From: Treponema sp.
GTDB taxonomy: Bacteria > Spirochaetota > Spirochaetia > Treponematales > Treponemataceae
Reading direction: 5' to 3'
Assembly (NCBI GenBank): GCA_024682655.1
Contig: JAIKYZ010000024.1
Coordinates: 1-64,000 of the forward strand
Length of the DNA: 64,000 nt
How positions within the stretch are numbered: the first letter of the stretch is position 1; every line of letters begins with the position of its first letter. A program made the translations under genes and the position numbers. Shown here piece after piece: positions 15,059-28,000 of this stretch. Under the pieces are notes generated by a model. That model saw only the letters and a list, made by a program, of their open reading frames with translations, ran no database searches and was not told where the DNA came from.

Positions 15059-18000
15059 ATGTCAGGTAAAAAAGCAAGAAAGTTAAGAAAAAGTAAAAAA
15101 ATCTCAAAGATATCAATCGCAGCCTTAACAGGGCTTTGTATTGCTGCTGCCCCCTTATCAGCAGGCGGGGAAGTTCTGTTAGGTCTTTATCCTCATGTAA
15201 CTTTCCCAGTGTTAAAGTTTGACGATTCACTTAAAACCGGTTTTGGTGGTGGACTTGAACTTACTTACAGACCTTTTACTTATTTTGACCTTTCTCTTTT
15301 AGGAGATTATCAGTACTACCTTTTTGATACTTCCGATAGTGTTGGTAGCTTAAGTCTTTTTAGCGGAGGACTTGGAGCTGCTTATCATTTACCTCTGTCA
15401 GATAGATTAAGTCTTAATATTGGTGCTGATGTTCAGGCCTATAAAGCAAAATATCAGAAATCAGAAGATGATTATTATAATCTGCCTGGAGTAAAAGCAG
15501 GTGCTACACTTTCGCTTTCTTATAAAATTAATCCTTCTGTTGCAGTTTCATCAAAAGCAGGCGCTTCCCACTACAAGGCAGGAAATACAGGTTTAATAAC
15601 AGGATTGGATGTCCAGCCGGGAATTACCTTCAATTTTACAAAAGCCTTTATGAGACCTAAAAATCTTGATATGTCCATGAATGCTTTGGAACCAGTTTTC
15701 CCAGTTTTATATTCCTGGTACGATAACAATTCTTTTGGCTCAGTTTCAATTCAAAATAAAGAAGATGCAACTATTACAGATGTAAAAGTAAGTTTCTTCC
15801 AGCCACAGTACATGGGACAGCCTCAGGAATGTGGAAGTGTAGAAAGTCTTAAGAGGGGTGAATCTCTGGATGTAAATCTTAAGGCCTTCTTTAATGAACA
15901 AATGCTTGAGTTAATAGAAAGAACTGAATGTCAGGCAAGTGTAATCGTTGAATATAAATATCTTGGTCAAAAAAGAGAGCAATCTTTTGCCATGCTGGTT
16001 CCTGTTTATGGACGTAATAATATGTCTTGGGCAGATGACCGCTGTGCTTCAGTATTTGTTTCTTCAAAAGACCCTGCCGCCATGTGGTTTGCAAAATATA
16101 TAACTTCAGTTGTACGCGATAATGTACGTTCCGGAGTTGCCTTAAATATTCAGTATGCAATGGGAATCTTCGAAGCTTTGGACCAGTTTGGATTAAATTA
16201 TGTAATTGACCCAACTTCTGCCTTTGCCGATAACGTAGGTACCGCTTCTATTGACTTCCTTCAGTTCCCTTACCAGACCCTTATGTATCGTGGTGGTGAC
16301 TGTGACGACCTTTCAATCTTAGTTTGTTCACTTTTTGAAGCAATTGGAATTAAAACAGCCTTTATTACAATTCCTGGCCATATTTTTATGGCTTTTGATT
16401 CAGGATTAACAATTGACCAGGCAAAAAATGAATTCCTTTCTTTAGATGAACTTATTCTTGATTACGATAATAATGAAGTTTGGGTTCCTCTTGAAATCAC
16501 TCTTACAGATGAAGGTTTTAACAAAGCCTGGAAAGTTGGTGCCCGTGAGTGGAATCAGTCAGATAAAGATGGAACTGCCATGCTTTATAAAATGGAAGAT
16601 TCCTGGAAAATCTATAAACCTGTAAATGTTCCAGGAGCCAGTTCTCACTTTACACTTCCAGACGAAAAACTTGTAGGAAAACTTTTCTCACACTCTGTTG
16701 ATGAATATATCTTAAAACAGATTACTCCTCAGGTTGTTGCCTTTGAAAGTAAACTTAAAAATAATCAGTCACCAGAACTTTATAATGATTTTGGTGTACT
16801 TTATGCCCGTTACGGACTCTTTAAAAAAGCCGAAGCCCAGTTCAGAGTTGCCCGAAGACAGGATTATTTACCTGCAATTTTAAACACAGCAAATCTCTTC
16901 TATTCTATGAAGGATTTTGGACGTGCTCAAAAATGGTATGAAGAAGTTCTTACCCGCGATGAAGATAATATTCTTGCAATTTTAGGTGTTGCAAGATGTG
17001 CTTATGAAATTGGAAATTATGATGTTTGTGATAAATATTTTGAAATTGTATATAACACAAATCCACAATTAGCAGCAGAGTTTGCCTATTTGAGTGCCTT
17101 TGAAAGCAGTCAGGGCCGAAGTTTTACTTTAGCAGACCGACTTATGAATACAACCTGGCTTGAAAGTAACGATAAACTTCCACAAAATAATCAGGCTCTT
17201 GCCGTAAAAGATTCTTTAACTTCAGAGTCAGATACACTTTTGACAGTAGATTCTGCAAATCCAGTCGATGATTTAGAATTGCCAGACTTTAATCAGGCTC
17301 TTGCCGTTCTTGCACCAGATTCTGCAAATAAACGTTTTGATGACGATGATGATTTCCCACCAGACGATGGTCCTGATGGAGATGGACCAGATCCAGATGA
17401 TGATATTACTTTTGACGAACCTTTACAGGTAGAAAAATCTTATAAGGGTATTCTTTCGCAACTTGAATTTGAAGTTTTATCAACCGAAGAAATTCAGGCA
17501 ATTGCAGAAAAAACTTTTGAAGAAAATCCAGATTTGATTAAAACTCCATTACTTCAGGCTGATGCCCCAGAAAAAATTGCCCAGCTTGAAGAAGATAAAT
17601 CTTTTGAAGAAAAACTTGATTCTGCTGTCCAAAACGCCGAATCATTTGTTTATCCGGAAGAAGTTATCCAGGTTGCAGATTTAACCTTAAATACAGAAAA
17701 TCCAACAGAAAAGGCAAATCTTGAAAACGCTGAATCTTTTGTATATCCAGAAGAAGTTATTGATATTGGTGATTTGACTTTAAGTGATAAAACTCAGGGA
17801 ATTGCCACTGCCCAGCCAACCCTAGAGCCAATTGCCACCCCAACTCAGGAAATTGCCGCCGCACAGCCAACCGTAGAGCCAATTGCCACCCCTAGTCAGG
17901 AAATTGCAGTTGTAGAACAAACCGTAGAGGAAACTGCCACAACAACTCAGGAAATTGCCGCCGCACAGCCAGATTTCCAAGACTCAGATTTCTTGGCAGA

Positions 18001-19003
18001 AGAGTTAACAACAGAAGAATCTACAGATATAGAATTCAAAGTAGCTGACACCGGTCTTTCTCAAACGCCAATGCTTTCAAAGCCAGAAGAAGAAATCAAA
18101 GACCGCGCTGTCCCAAGATTTACAAAACAGCCTTCAGAAGAATGGGCTCCTCAAGAAGCTTATACTGCTGAATCAATTCCAGGTATGAGATCTTTTGAAG
18201 AAGAAATGGGTGAATATCAAAACGAAAAAGCCTTCCTCTACCAGGATGAATTAGACTTTGCCTTAAATCCAGAAGAAGATACAGAAGAACACGACCAGGA
18301 ACTTCAAGTTTCAGAGCAAATTGCAATGGCAGATTTACCAGTTGTAAATCCATTCTCAAGCTTCCTTTCAGAAGAAGCTGCTCAAAAGGTGGAAGAAATT
18401 ACAAATTACTCTTTGGAGAAAGAAGAAGCTAAAGCAGAAGAAGAAAAGTCAATAATTTTGGCTTCGGTAAAAGAAACAGAGCCAGCAGAAAAGGCCGCCA
18501 CCTCAGTTAATACTGCCGCCCCAGCTAATTCAAGCGCAGCCACAGAAAATACTGCAGCTACAGTAAACACTGCCGCCCCAGCTAATTTAAGCGCAGCCAC
18601 AGGAAATACCGCCGCCGCCACAGTTAATACTGCTGCCCCTGCTAATTCAAGCGCAGCTACAGTAAAAACTACCGCCCCAGCTGATTCTGCCTCAGTTGAT
18701 AAAAACCTGGCCCTCGCAGATAAGGCAGAGTCAGAAAATAAAGCTACTCAAAGTACAAATGATTCAGATTTAATTGAATCTAAAAATACAGAAAACAAAA
18801 CTAATACTGAAAGTTTAGTTAAAAATACAATTAAAAATGCACAAAAATCTGAAGGCGAAAGCAAGGTAAAAGAAGCAAAATCTAAAAAAATTACCTTAAT
18901 TTCAATTTTAGTGGGAGTTGTTGCGGGAGCAGTCCTAGCTTTTTCTGCTTCAAAAAAAACAAAAAAAAAGGCAAAAACAATAGAAGGTGAGAAAGATGAA
19001 TAG
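15059..19003 (+). CDS. Beta-barrel / transglutaminase-like / TPR protein with long flexible tail and C-terminal TM anchor
   Basis: 1314 residues. Basic N-region and signal peptide (to ~36), barrel-like region (~37-200), Ig-like segment, transglutaminase-like domain with Cys415 in GGDCDDLSIL and His441 in PGHIFMAF plus a downstream Asp (VWVPLE region), then TPR (~575-690). From ~760 a 500-residue low-complexity acidic/Pro/Ala/Thr region follows with internal repeats: ESFVYPEEVI twice, EIAAAQPTVEPIATP variants, NTAAPANSSAAT variants. It ends in one hydrophobic helix, SILVGVVAGAVLAF, and a Lys-rich tail. Inference: the barrel sits in the outer membrane and the flexible tether reaches an inner-membrane anchor. 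It overlaps the giant gene downstream by 8 bp. Confidence 0.8.
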   Translation: MSGKKARKLRKSKKISKISIAALTGLCIAAAPLSAGGEVLLGLYPHVTFPVLKFDDSLKTGFGGGLELTYRPFTYFDLSLLGDYQYYLFDTSDSVGSLSLFSGGLGAAYHLPLSDRLSLNIGADVQAYKAKYQKSEDDYYNLPGVKAGATLSLSYKINPSVAVSSKAGASHYKAGNTGLITGLDVQPGITFNFTKAFMRPKNLDMSMNALEPVFPVLYSWYDNNSFGSVSIQNKEDATITDVKVSFFQPQYMGQPQECGSVESLKRGESLDVNLKAFFNEQMLELIERTECQASVIVEYKYLGQKREQSFAMLVPVYGRNNMSWADDRCASVFVSSKDPAAMWFAKYITSVVRDNVRSGVALNIQYAMGIFEALDQFGLNYVIDPTSAFADNVGTASIDFLQFPYQTLMYRGGDCDDLSILVCSLFEAIGIKTAFITIPGHIFMAFDSGLTIDQAKNEFLSLDELILDYDNNEVWVPLEITLTDEGFNKAWKVGAREWNQSDKDGTAMLYKMEDSWKIYKPVNVPGASSHFTLPDEKLVGKLFSHSVDEYILKQITPQVVAFESKLKNNQSPELYNDFGVLYARYGLFKKAEAQFRVARRQDYLPAILNTANLFYSMKDFGRAQKWYEEVLTRDEDNILAILGVARCAYEIGNYDVCDKYFEIVYNTNPQLAAEFAYLSAFESSQGRSFTLADRLMNTTWLESNDKLPQNNQALAVKDSLTSESDTLLTVDSANPVDDLELPDFNQALAVLAPDSANKRFDDDDDFPPDDGPDGDGPDPDDDITFDEPLQVEKSYKGILSQLEFEVLSTEEIQAIAEKTFEENPDLIKTPLLQADAPEKIAQLEEDKSFEEKLDSAVQNAESFVYPEEVIQVADLTLNTENPTEKANLENAESFVYPEEVIDIGDLTLSDKTQGIATAQPTLEPIATPTQEIAAAQPTVEPIATPSQEIAVVEQTVEETATTTQEIAAAQPDFQDSDFLAEELTTEESTDIEFKVADTGLSQTPMLSKPEEEIKDRAVPRFTKQPSEEWAPQEAYTAESIPGMRSFEEEMGEYQNEKAFLYQDELDFALNPEEDTEEHDQELQVSEQIAMADLPVVNPFSSFLSEEAAQKVEEITNYSLEKEEAKAEEEKSIILASVKETEPAEKAATSVNTAAPANSSAATENTAATVNTAAPANLSAATGNTAAATVNTAAPANSSAATVKTTAPADSASVDKNLALADKAESENKATQSTNDSDLIESKNTENKTNTESLVKNTIKNAQKSEGESKVKEAKSKKITLISILVGVVAGAVLAFSASKKTKKKAKTIEGEKDE

Positions 19004-22000
19004 AATTGTTAAAAAATTAATTGTAAGTTTAGGTGGGATCCTCTTATTAACTTCTTTAGCAACTTCCTGTAAAAACTGGATGGCAAGCGATCAATTTTTG
19101 TCTGCCATTGAAAGTGATGTTAGCGTTGCTAATGCACAAAAGATAAACGTATATCTTCGTTATGCAAATACTAAAATGGGTACAACCGCCCCAGTTAACT
19201 CTGACTGGCTGGAAGAAAAAGTTGGTGTTTCTTTTAGTATTTCTGCAACAACCAATGATGATTACGCCTTTGTAAAATGGGCTGCCTTTAGTGTAGAAGA
19301 CTTCCCAACTTCAAAACAGTATTCAAATTTCATCTATTCTTCTTATGATGATTACAAAAAAAATTACAGTGGATATGAATATTCAAGCGAAGAGGTAAAA
19401 TTTACCGACCCTTATTCAAACTCAACTACAGTTACTGTAAATGTAGAAAGCGATAGAACAGTCTTTATTATGCCAATTGTTTCTGCCCGTCCTGTTTATG
19501 TAACTTCAAACCCAGAAGACAATGCCACTAACGTAGTAAAGAACATGACTGTTCGTATTCTTTTCTCAAAACCTCTTGATGAATCTTCTTTGACCGGTGC
19601 TTTTACAGTAAGTCAGGGACCAATCGTACTGTCAGAATCAAACAGTGATTATGTTGATATTACAGACAATTTCCAGGAACCAATTTTAAGTAAAAGTAAA
19701 AAAATGGTTACCTTACAGCAAAAAGAAGGTCCTGAATCAAATCCTCAGCTTTATTATTTTGATGCCTTCCAAAAAATTCTTATTAATATTTCAAACGAAA
19801 TTAGAGACAGCGATGGAAATGCCATGGCCGAAGGTGCAACAATCACATTTAAAACAAACGATAAGACCGATACCGTTGCTCCAAAAATCACAGTTTTAAA
19901 AGCAAGTACAATACTTGAAGACGATTCTAGTGTAGACTTCTCAAGTGCTTATGATTATGCAGATTCTGTAAATGGTGGTTCAACAAGAATTCAACCTTCT
20001 GCAATTTCTGATTTTGATGCCGCTCTTCAAACTTACTTTAAAGATGCAAACAATAAAGAAACAAGAATTGCTGCAATGTACTCACAAAGAACAACAGGTC
20101 ATGTTTACCTGGACATTGAAGCAACAGAATATACAGAAGATTCTGGTACCGCTACTGGTGATGATGCTTCTGGTTCTACAATTACAATTAATTCAACTCT
20201 TGTTGTTAATGCAGACGGAACAATTGCAGATAATGGTTCTAATAAAGAATCAATCTACACTTATTCAGATGCTTCTTCATATACCTTTATTAGTGGAAAT
20301 AATAATGCCGTTACTTCTGATGTTACTTATAAAGAAGAAGTTGACGAATTCGGTAATGTAAAATCTGTTAAGGGTATTCTTGTAGATTACGATTTGAACT
20401 TCCAGGATAAACTTAACGACGGTCAGGAAGTTCCAGACGGTCTTTATAGAATTGATATTTGGGCAGTTGATGCAAACGGTAACGATGGTTCTACACAAAA
20501 TCGTATTACTTCAATGTACGTAATTAAAGATACAACTCCACCAGATGTTACAACAGAAGCTAAAAAGGTTGAAACTTATTCAGATTCAGCACCATACGCA
20601 TATTATAATGCAGAAACTTTAGCCACCCTTAAATTTAAAGTAGGCGAAAATAAAGAAATTGTAGATTCAACAACTGAAAAACTTGCCTGCGATGTTTCAA
20701 AAATCAAATGGCTCTTTAGTACTTCTTCTACAAGTCCTAAGGCAAGTGATTCTAACTGGTCTTACATTACTCAGGATACAAGTGGTAAAGTATTCTCTAC
20801 CGCAAAAGCTCCAGAAAGTGATGGTCCTGCATCTGTTTACGTATTCTTAATGGATGATATGAATAATATTTCTCAGGCCCAGGAACTTGATTCTGTTTAT
20901 TACGATAATACAGTTCCAGAAATTGGAACAATTGAATGGATTTCTGCTTCAACATTAACAGCCGATGCTCCAATTACAGTAAACTCTACACAAAATCAAT
21001 ATATGGAAAAGGCTTTAAGAATTCCATTTACCGAAGCTTATTCAGGACTTAAACGCCTTACTCTGGAAATTAAAAACGAAAGTGGTACTTCAGTTTCTAC
21101 AAATCCAATTGCCAGCGGAGAAAATGCCACAGAAATTTACTATCTTAACTCAGATCTTCAGGAAGCCCTAAAACTTGACTGGGAATCAAAGACCGATAGC
21201 GATGGAAATACCTTTGTTGAATTACAGATTCCTTCTTCTTCAGAATTAACAAATCTTACAAGCGGATATCTTTTCATTGCAAATTTACATTTCAGCCAGA
21301 ATCTTGATGCAATTCTTAATTTAAAATTTAATCTTTATGATGCAGCCTTAAATAAGACCGCAGATATGAAAACTACTTTCTCTTATGATAATACTGCTCC
21401 ACTTGTTGAAAGTATTACACTAAATGATTTAGTAGAAAGCACTCCTTATGATGGTTCTGCTTCTAAACAATTCCTTTCTAAGAAAGGCTTTACAATTGAT
21501 TCTTCTTCAAGGATTCAAAATACCGCAAGCATTACCTTAGAAATCAAAGAAAGTGGTTCTGGTGTAAATGTAATTACTCTTAAAGATGACATTAATCTTA
21601 CAAGTAATACAATTGTTTTACTTGGCCAGGAAGAAATTGATTCAAGCCAATATCAGCTTGATACAAGTAAAAATACAATTACCTTTACAGACTTTATTGA
21701 ACCTGTTTTACAGTCAGATTCAAGCTTTGAAGTTACAATTAAAAATCTCCACTACGCAAATACTGGTTCAACAAAAAATAAAGCAAATATTCAACTTACA
21801 GACTTTATCCTAAAATCAAGTACTACAAGCGATAGCGACACCCCAGATCTTTATGTTGATAATTCAAATCCAGTTTTTGAATCAATCACAATTAAAGATT
21901 TAGATTCAACAAATACAGAAACAAATACAAAATATACAAATCAAGATACAGTAAATCTTATAGTAAAGCTTAAGTCCGAAAGTGATTCTGGTCTTAAGAC

Positions 22001-25000
22001 AATTACACTCACAAACGCCAAATTTACTGACGATTCAAAAATCTATCTTGGAAATGATGCTACAGGAACAGAAATTGCTTCTACTATTTCCAGCGATAAA
22101 ACTACATTAACTTTAACAAAGGTGGCTTCTGAAACTTCTAGTCAAACTTACTTTATTACAAACCTTAAATTTACAGATTCAAGTAACGGAAAGAAAACAA
22201 TTTCTCTTACAGCAAAAGATTTAGTTGGCTGGGAAAGTGAATCTACAAGTGCAAGTATTACATTAGATAACGTAGCTCCAGAACTTTCTGGCGATTTAAG
22301 TTGGGTAGTTACAGATGGAAAGAGCACCGCAGGAATTACAAATCAAAATATTATAAGTGGACAAAAACTGCTTGTTCCATTTACCGAAGTTACATCCGGA
22401 ATTTCTTCTATTAAATTTGTAGTTACAGATAATACAGATACTGTTTACCAGACCCCTGTGGTTTACGATAGTGCCGAAAAATACTTTACGCTAACTTATG
22501 TTAATGGTGACGATACTTCTTCTTATGGTACAACAAGTTCTTCTGAACCTGGCGATAGCTTTACTTGTAATGGCGAAAAAACTGGTACTTATGAAATTCA
22601 AAATATTGCCATTGCAGATAACGTAACCGAAGGAACTTATACAATTAAAGTAATTCTTACCGATATTGCAGAAAATGTTCAGACTGTAGAAAAAACAATT
22701 GAAATTTCAAATGATTCAACAAAACCTGTAGTTTCTAAGATTGAAATAGAAGAACTTATAAAAGCAGGAGAATTAGGAATTACAGCTGGCTCTAATTTAT
22801 CTGATACTTATTGGGTAACAAGTGATTATTTAGACTTAGATTCAGGTACAACAAAACTTTCTTTATATATCACAATAAACGAAACAAATTCTGGTCTTAA
22901 AACACTAACTCTTGGAAGTCCTTCAACAAATACTAATTATGGTAGTCCATGTCTTTCTACTAATTCTGCTATTTACTTAGTTGGAGAATCAGGCCTAACT
23001 GAAATATCTAGTTCTACTTACAGCCTTTCTTCTAACAAGAAAATAATAACCTTTACAAGTGGAAATTCAAATTTAAAGGGCGAAAATTTAAAATTTAAGA
23101 TTACTAATGTTGCTTTTAATAAGCAAGAGAATATAAATTTAATTTCTGTAAAGGCTAGCGATCTTGCTTTGAATGAATCTGAATCAGTGGATGAAGTTTA
23201 CTTAAAAGATAGTCAAACTAGTATTCAAAGTGGTACAACAGGAGGTTTCTACTTTAATACAACAAGTCCACAAATTTCTACTCTTACTTTGGTAGATAGA
23301 GAAACTACTAATGGAATTGCAGCCCAGACAGGTTATACTAACGAACAAATTGTAGACCTTAAAATGGAATTATATATGCCATCGGATTCTATGAATGGAT
23401 ATAATTCCTTTACTTTGGATGGTGCAAAATTTATAAAAGATGGTAGTGATGCAAGTATAATTACAATTGGCACTACAGAAATAACTTCAGATAGTTATGA
23501 AATTTCAGATGACTTAAAGACAATTACCTTTAAAAATTCAGATGGACCTAAAGTATTGCGTAGTTCTTCATGTAAAAATCTTACTTTTGAAAATATCTTA
23601 CTTGATTCAGACGAAAATACCTCGCAAACTATTGGCGTAACTACTAAAGATTTAAGTGGCATGGAAAGTGCTAAAAAAACATACAATATTACTCTTGATA
23701 CAGAAGAACCATTGTGGGATGGTGCCACAAAAGAAGATCCTACTAGTGGTTATGGACCTTATGTTTATGGTAATGGTGCTACAGACCTTAATTTTGTATA
23801 TCCAAGACCTACAGGTGGAACAAGTGATAAGTCTGCTATTGGGGTTCATTTTAATACTAAAAATTCTGCTGGAACATACATTCGTTATTTCTATAAATAT
23901 CCTAATAAAACTTTCCGTTTTGGTATGGATTTTACAGACAATGTTGCCTTGAGGGATAATTCTACAAGTGGATCTGAAAGTTTACTTTATATTAAATCTT
24001 CTGATTCCTCGGACTATACTAATTTAGCAGTAAATACTACAAGTACAACAAGCCTACTTAAAGTATCAGGTAGTTCAGATACAAGTAAGCAAGTTGTAGC
24101 TAATTTAGCTTCCGGTACTTATGTAGTAGCCGATAAAGCCGGTAATATTTCTAAAGAATATACCTTTAATATTGTAGAAGATTATACAAGACCAATATCT
24201 TCTGCTGGATATAACGCTATAAGATATGCTACTTTGGCCTTACCTGATGATGGTGCAAATGTTTACAGACCAGATTCTGTAACTTCAACGTCTTATGTAG
24301 ACTCTACAACTGAAGATGTAGACTCTACAACTGAAGATAATTATGACTTTAAGGATGCTGGTAAAAATTCTTGTGGCGATTCACTTTACTCATATCATTA
24401 TGTAAAAAGAGCAGGTAAGTATAAAATAGTTGTAAAATATGCAACTGGTTTAACTACTGCTGATATTCAGATAAGTGGCAACAATACCCCTTCGCGTTTT
24501 GGTGCTTTGTCTGATGATGTTGTAGGATCTACAACTAGTGCACCTCTAGATTACTATTCAGTTACTCATTGGTATGGAGTATACCCATACATAAATTCCA
24601 ATACAATAAAATACCAGCCAGCCTTCCCAAATAACACTACAACTCCAAGTGGACAGACCATTCAAAAATATTTTGGTTTTGAAGCAAATGAAACATTAGG
24701 TGATGCTGACTGGGATACTGAACATTCTACTTGGCATAAATACAAAAAAGATAGTGGTGACTATACAGATGGTGATAATCATGACACCATTGTTAGTAGA
24801 GTAAATTCTGAAGGAAATATCGAAATTGATATTCCAGATACCAACATTCCTCCATTAACACTTTTATTAAAAGATGGTTGCGGTAACTTAAACTATATGG
24901 TCCTAACTTTCTATGATGACCGTGTTACAAAGGCAAATTCTGATGGCCAAGGTGAATCCTTTACTGCATACTACGGTGTTTCTTTCTACACTGATCCAAA

Positions 25001-28000
25001 ATTAGGTAATTCATCAGATACAAGAAAAGTATTGCAAAATGTTGCCGCTTATACCGGTGGTGGTGCCTCTGAATATACTTTTGGTGATACAAGCTATAAA
25101 TGGGGAAATCAGACTTCCTCTTACACGGATGCTGATGGAAAGGGTGGAACTTCTGAACTTGGTTATTTAATGAGAGATAATGTAGAGAAGTTAACATATT
25201 ACAATCCTAGTAATAGTCACATTGGTACTAAACTTTATAAAATTGCCCTTACTGTAAATGGCGAAACAGGTAAAACTTTTGATTCTTGTGTACCTACAAC
25301 AGATACCTCAGAATATACCGCAAGGGCTAAAATTCTTTGGACTACTGAATCAGGCACACCTTCTTACAGTGATTTTTCGGGTACAAATACTTCCGATTGG
25401 TTATATTGTCAAGCATCATCCAATGGAGATGTACACTTCTTCTTTGATTATCCAACTAGTCTTACCCAAGGAACTCCTTATTATTTCTGGTACTTAGTAG
25501 AAGACCGTGTAGGTAATTATGATATTAATACAATTGTTAATGACCTAGATGATGAATATAACCGCTGGGTTTATGATGCAAAGGCACCGACTATAAAAGT
25601 AAGATATGATGGTCGTTCTCCATGGTATTATAGTTTAAGTGAAGTTGATAAATTAGTTCCTGCTAATAATGGTTATAAATCATATCAGAACGGTAAAAAT
25701 GCTTATGTTTGGGGACCAGTTTCAAGAAGAAGTAGTGCTGAATTTAATCGAATGGAAGGTAATGGACTTTTAACAAGAGACACAACCCTTGATAAAACAG
25801 GTTTCGATAGCATATTTAGTCAAGTAGAATATTCTGGCGGCACATTTAATTATGAATATCTACCAGCCTTTGATCTTGATATAACTGATACGACTGGTAT
25901 TTATGCTTATTTTTATGTTGTACTCCCACCTAGTGAAGATTTGCGCTGGCCTTCAGTTGTTTCTCCAAAAACTATTGATTCATATAATAGTGTTACATCA
26001 GATACTTCTTCTAGTCCTTGGTTTTATGGTAAGGGTGTTGAAGGTTGTTTAAGAGAAATTGGCTCTGCTATAAGTGATACAAACTATAAGGTTTATGCTT
26101 ATCGTTCATCTGGCAAATACGAGGGAACCTTTACTGGTACCAAGATTTTGCCTCAAGTACCTGTATTAAATTTAAATGAAAGTTCATCTTCAACTACAGG
26201 AAGTAGAATTGCATTATTCGTAATGGATTGGGTAGGAAATATTGATTCATGTCCTTTGGGATCTTTTGGTACTAGTGGCCCAATTTGGTTTAAAGATTCT
26301 ACTGCTCCAACTGGTTATTCATATAGTGATACTGATATACAATATCTTGATTCATATGTAGAAGGTAGTCACTATATTAAACGTGAGTATAGTGAATCTA
26401 ATGGTTATTATATAAATTATTTACGTATTGCTGGCAGTGGCAAGGATGAAAATAGCCCAAATTTGAAGATTTATATTCCAATTTCTCCATTATCAACATC
26501 TACAGATGTAGCGTCAGGATGGTATTATGACAAGTCAGGCTCTGGAATTGCAGGATTCGATTTAAGAAGATATGATGATTCTGGAAATCCTTTATTAATA
26601 GATATAGGAAATGCTTGTTGTGATGATAACGGACCTTATTTAGAACTTTCTTATAGTGATTATAGTTTTTTGACTTCTTTGGCAGAAAATGAAAAAAAAT
26701 TTATCGCTTTTAATATATATGACAATGTAGGAAATTGTAGTTATGGCAATTTCACTTCTTGCATTGATTCTACTCCACCAGATTTGTCACCAACAATTTC
26801 TCTTTCAAATAGTGATTATCTTCATAAAAAAGGTCACACCGGTAAATATACAAAATCCTTCTCTCTAAGTTCAACAGAAGAAAATGGAAAAATAGATTCA
26901 TCTAAAATTATAACTTCTTCTAAAACTCCAGAAGATGATGATTGGACTACTTACAGTGATATTTACTATGTAGACCCAACCGGTGCTTCAAGTCTTCGTA
27001 TTCAGTGTACTAATGGTGCTGAATGGGCTTCTGACACAAGAGCTCTTTATTTAAAGAAATGGTCTGGTTCAGCTTGGGATGCGGCTTCTGCTGCTTATTC
27101 TTCTTCAAGTGCAACAACTTCTCTTTCTTTAAGTTATGCATCTGAGGCATATTACCAATTCTCAATTAGTGATATGACAGGTAATACTACTTATTATCAT
27201 TTTAAGACAGTTTCAGATACAACTATGCCAGCATTTAAAGACGGTTATCCAAAAGTCGTGCCTACGAAAGGTATTGCTCAAGTAAATGGTGATACTCTCT
27301 ACTACAATCAGATTGATGTTCAAGTTTCTGGAACCGATGAAGGTAGTGGTGTAAGGTCTTGTTTATATAGGACTAACATCTCTAGAACAAATAAATTCAT
27401 TACTGACTCTAACAAGTATGATTTTACTGATTTGACATTCTCTAGTGATTTTTATACTAGTGGTTGGTATACAAAAGAGGATCCTACTACAATCCCTCTT
27501 AATCCAGAAGTTGAAGGTACAAAGGAATGCCTTTGGGTAGGAATAAGAGATGGTGTACTTTCTTATGGGGACTCTTCTTATGATTACAATTGTTTCACAC
27601 CAAAGATGTTAGCTAGTACATACAATGCAACATATATTTGTCACGATGAAACTGCCCCTACAGTAAAAGAAGGTACCTTTACTGCAAAGTATCAACCTCA
27701 TTATATAGAGTGGGATTCAGATAAGTTCAACACTACTTATGATTCAGATGCTTCTACACTTCTCATGGAAATTACTGATTCTAGAACAACTAAGGTTACC
27801 TATACCCCTGCTGCCCAAGATTCAAGTGGAATTTTAGGTTGGATAGTACAAGATAATGAAGAAAAACCAACTGTTGATTCTTCTACAGATTTGGCTGATC
27901 TTAAAACATCATTTACTTATACTTGTGGAACTGGTAATGATATTCCTCTTGATACTAGTGAAGTCGTAAAATATTATTTTGCAGTCGATTATGCAGGAAA

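Noticed and set aside
18850-19003. C-terminal anchors of the surface module as LPXTG or PEP-CTERM sorting signals
   Set aside because: No LPxTG, PEP or similar motif precedes the helices, and no sortase or exosortase is in the window.
24961-25197. Minus-strand ORF inside the giant gene
   Set aside because: Antisense to a long continuous coding frame; translation is His/Gln/Tyr-rich noise.
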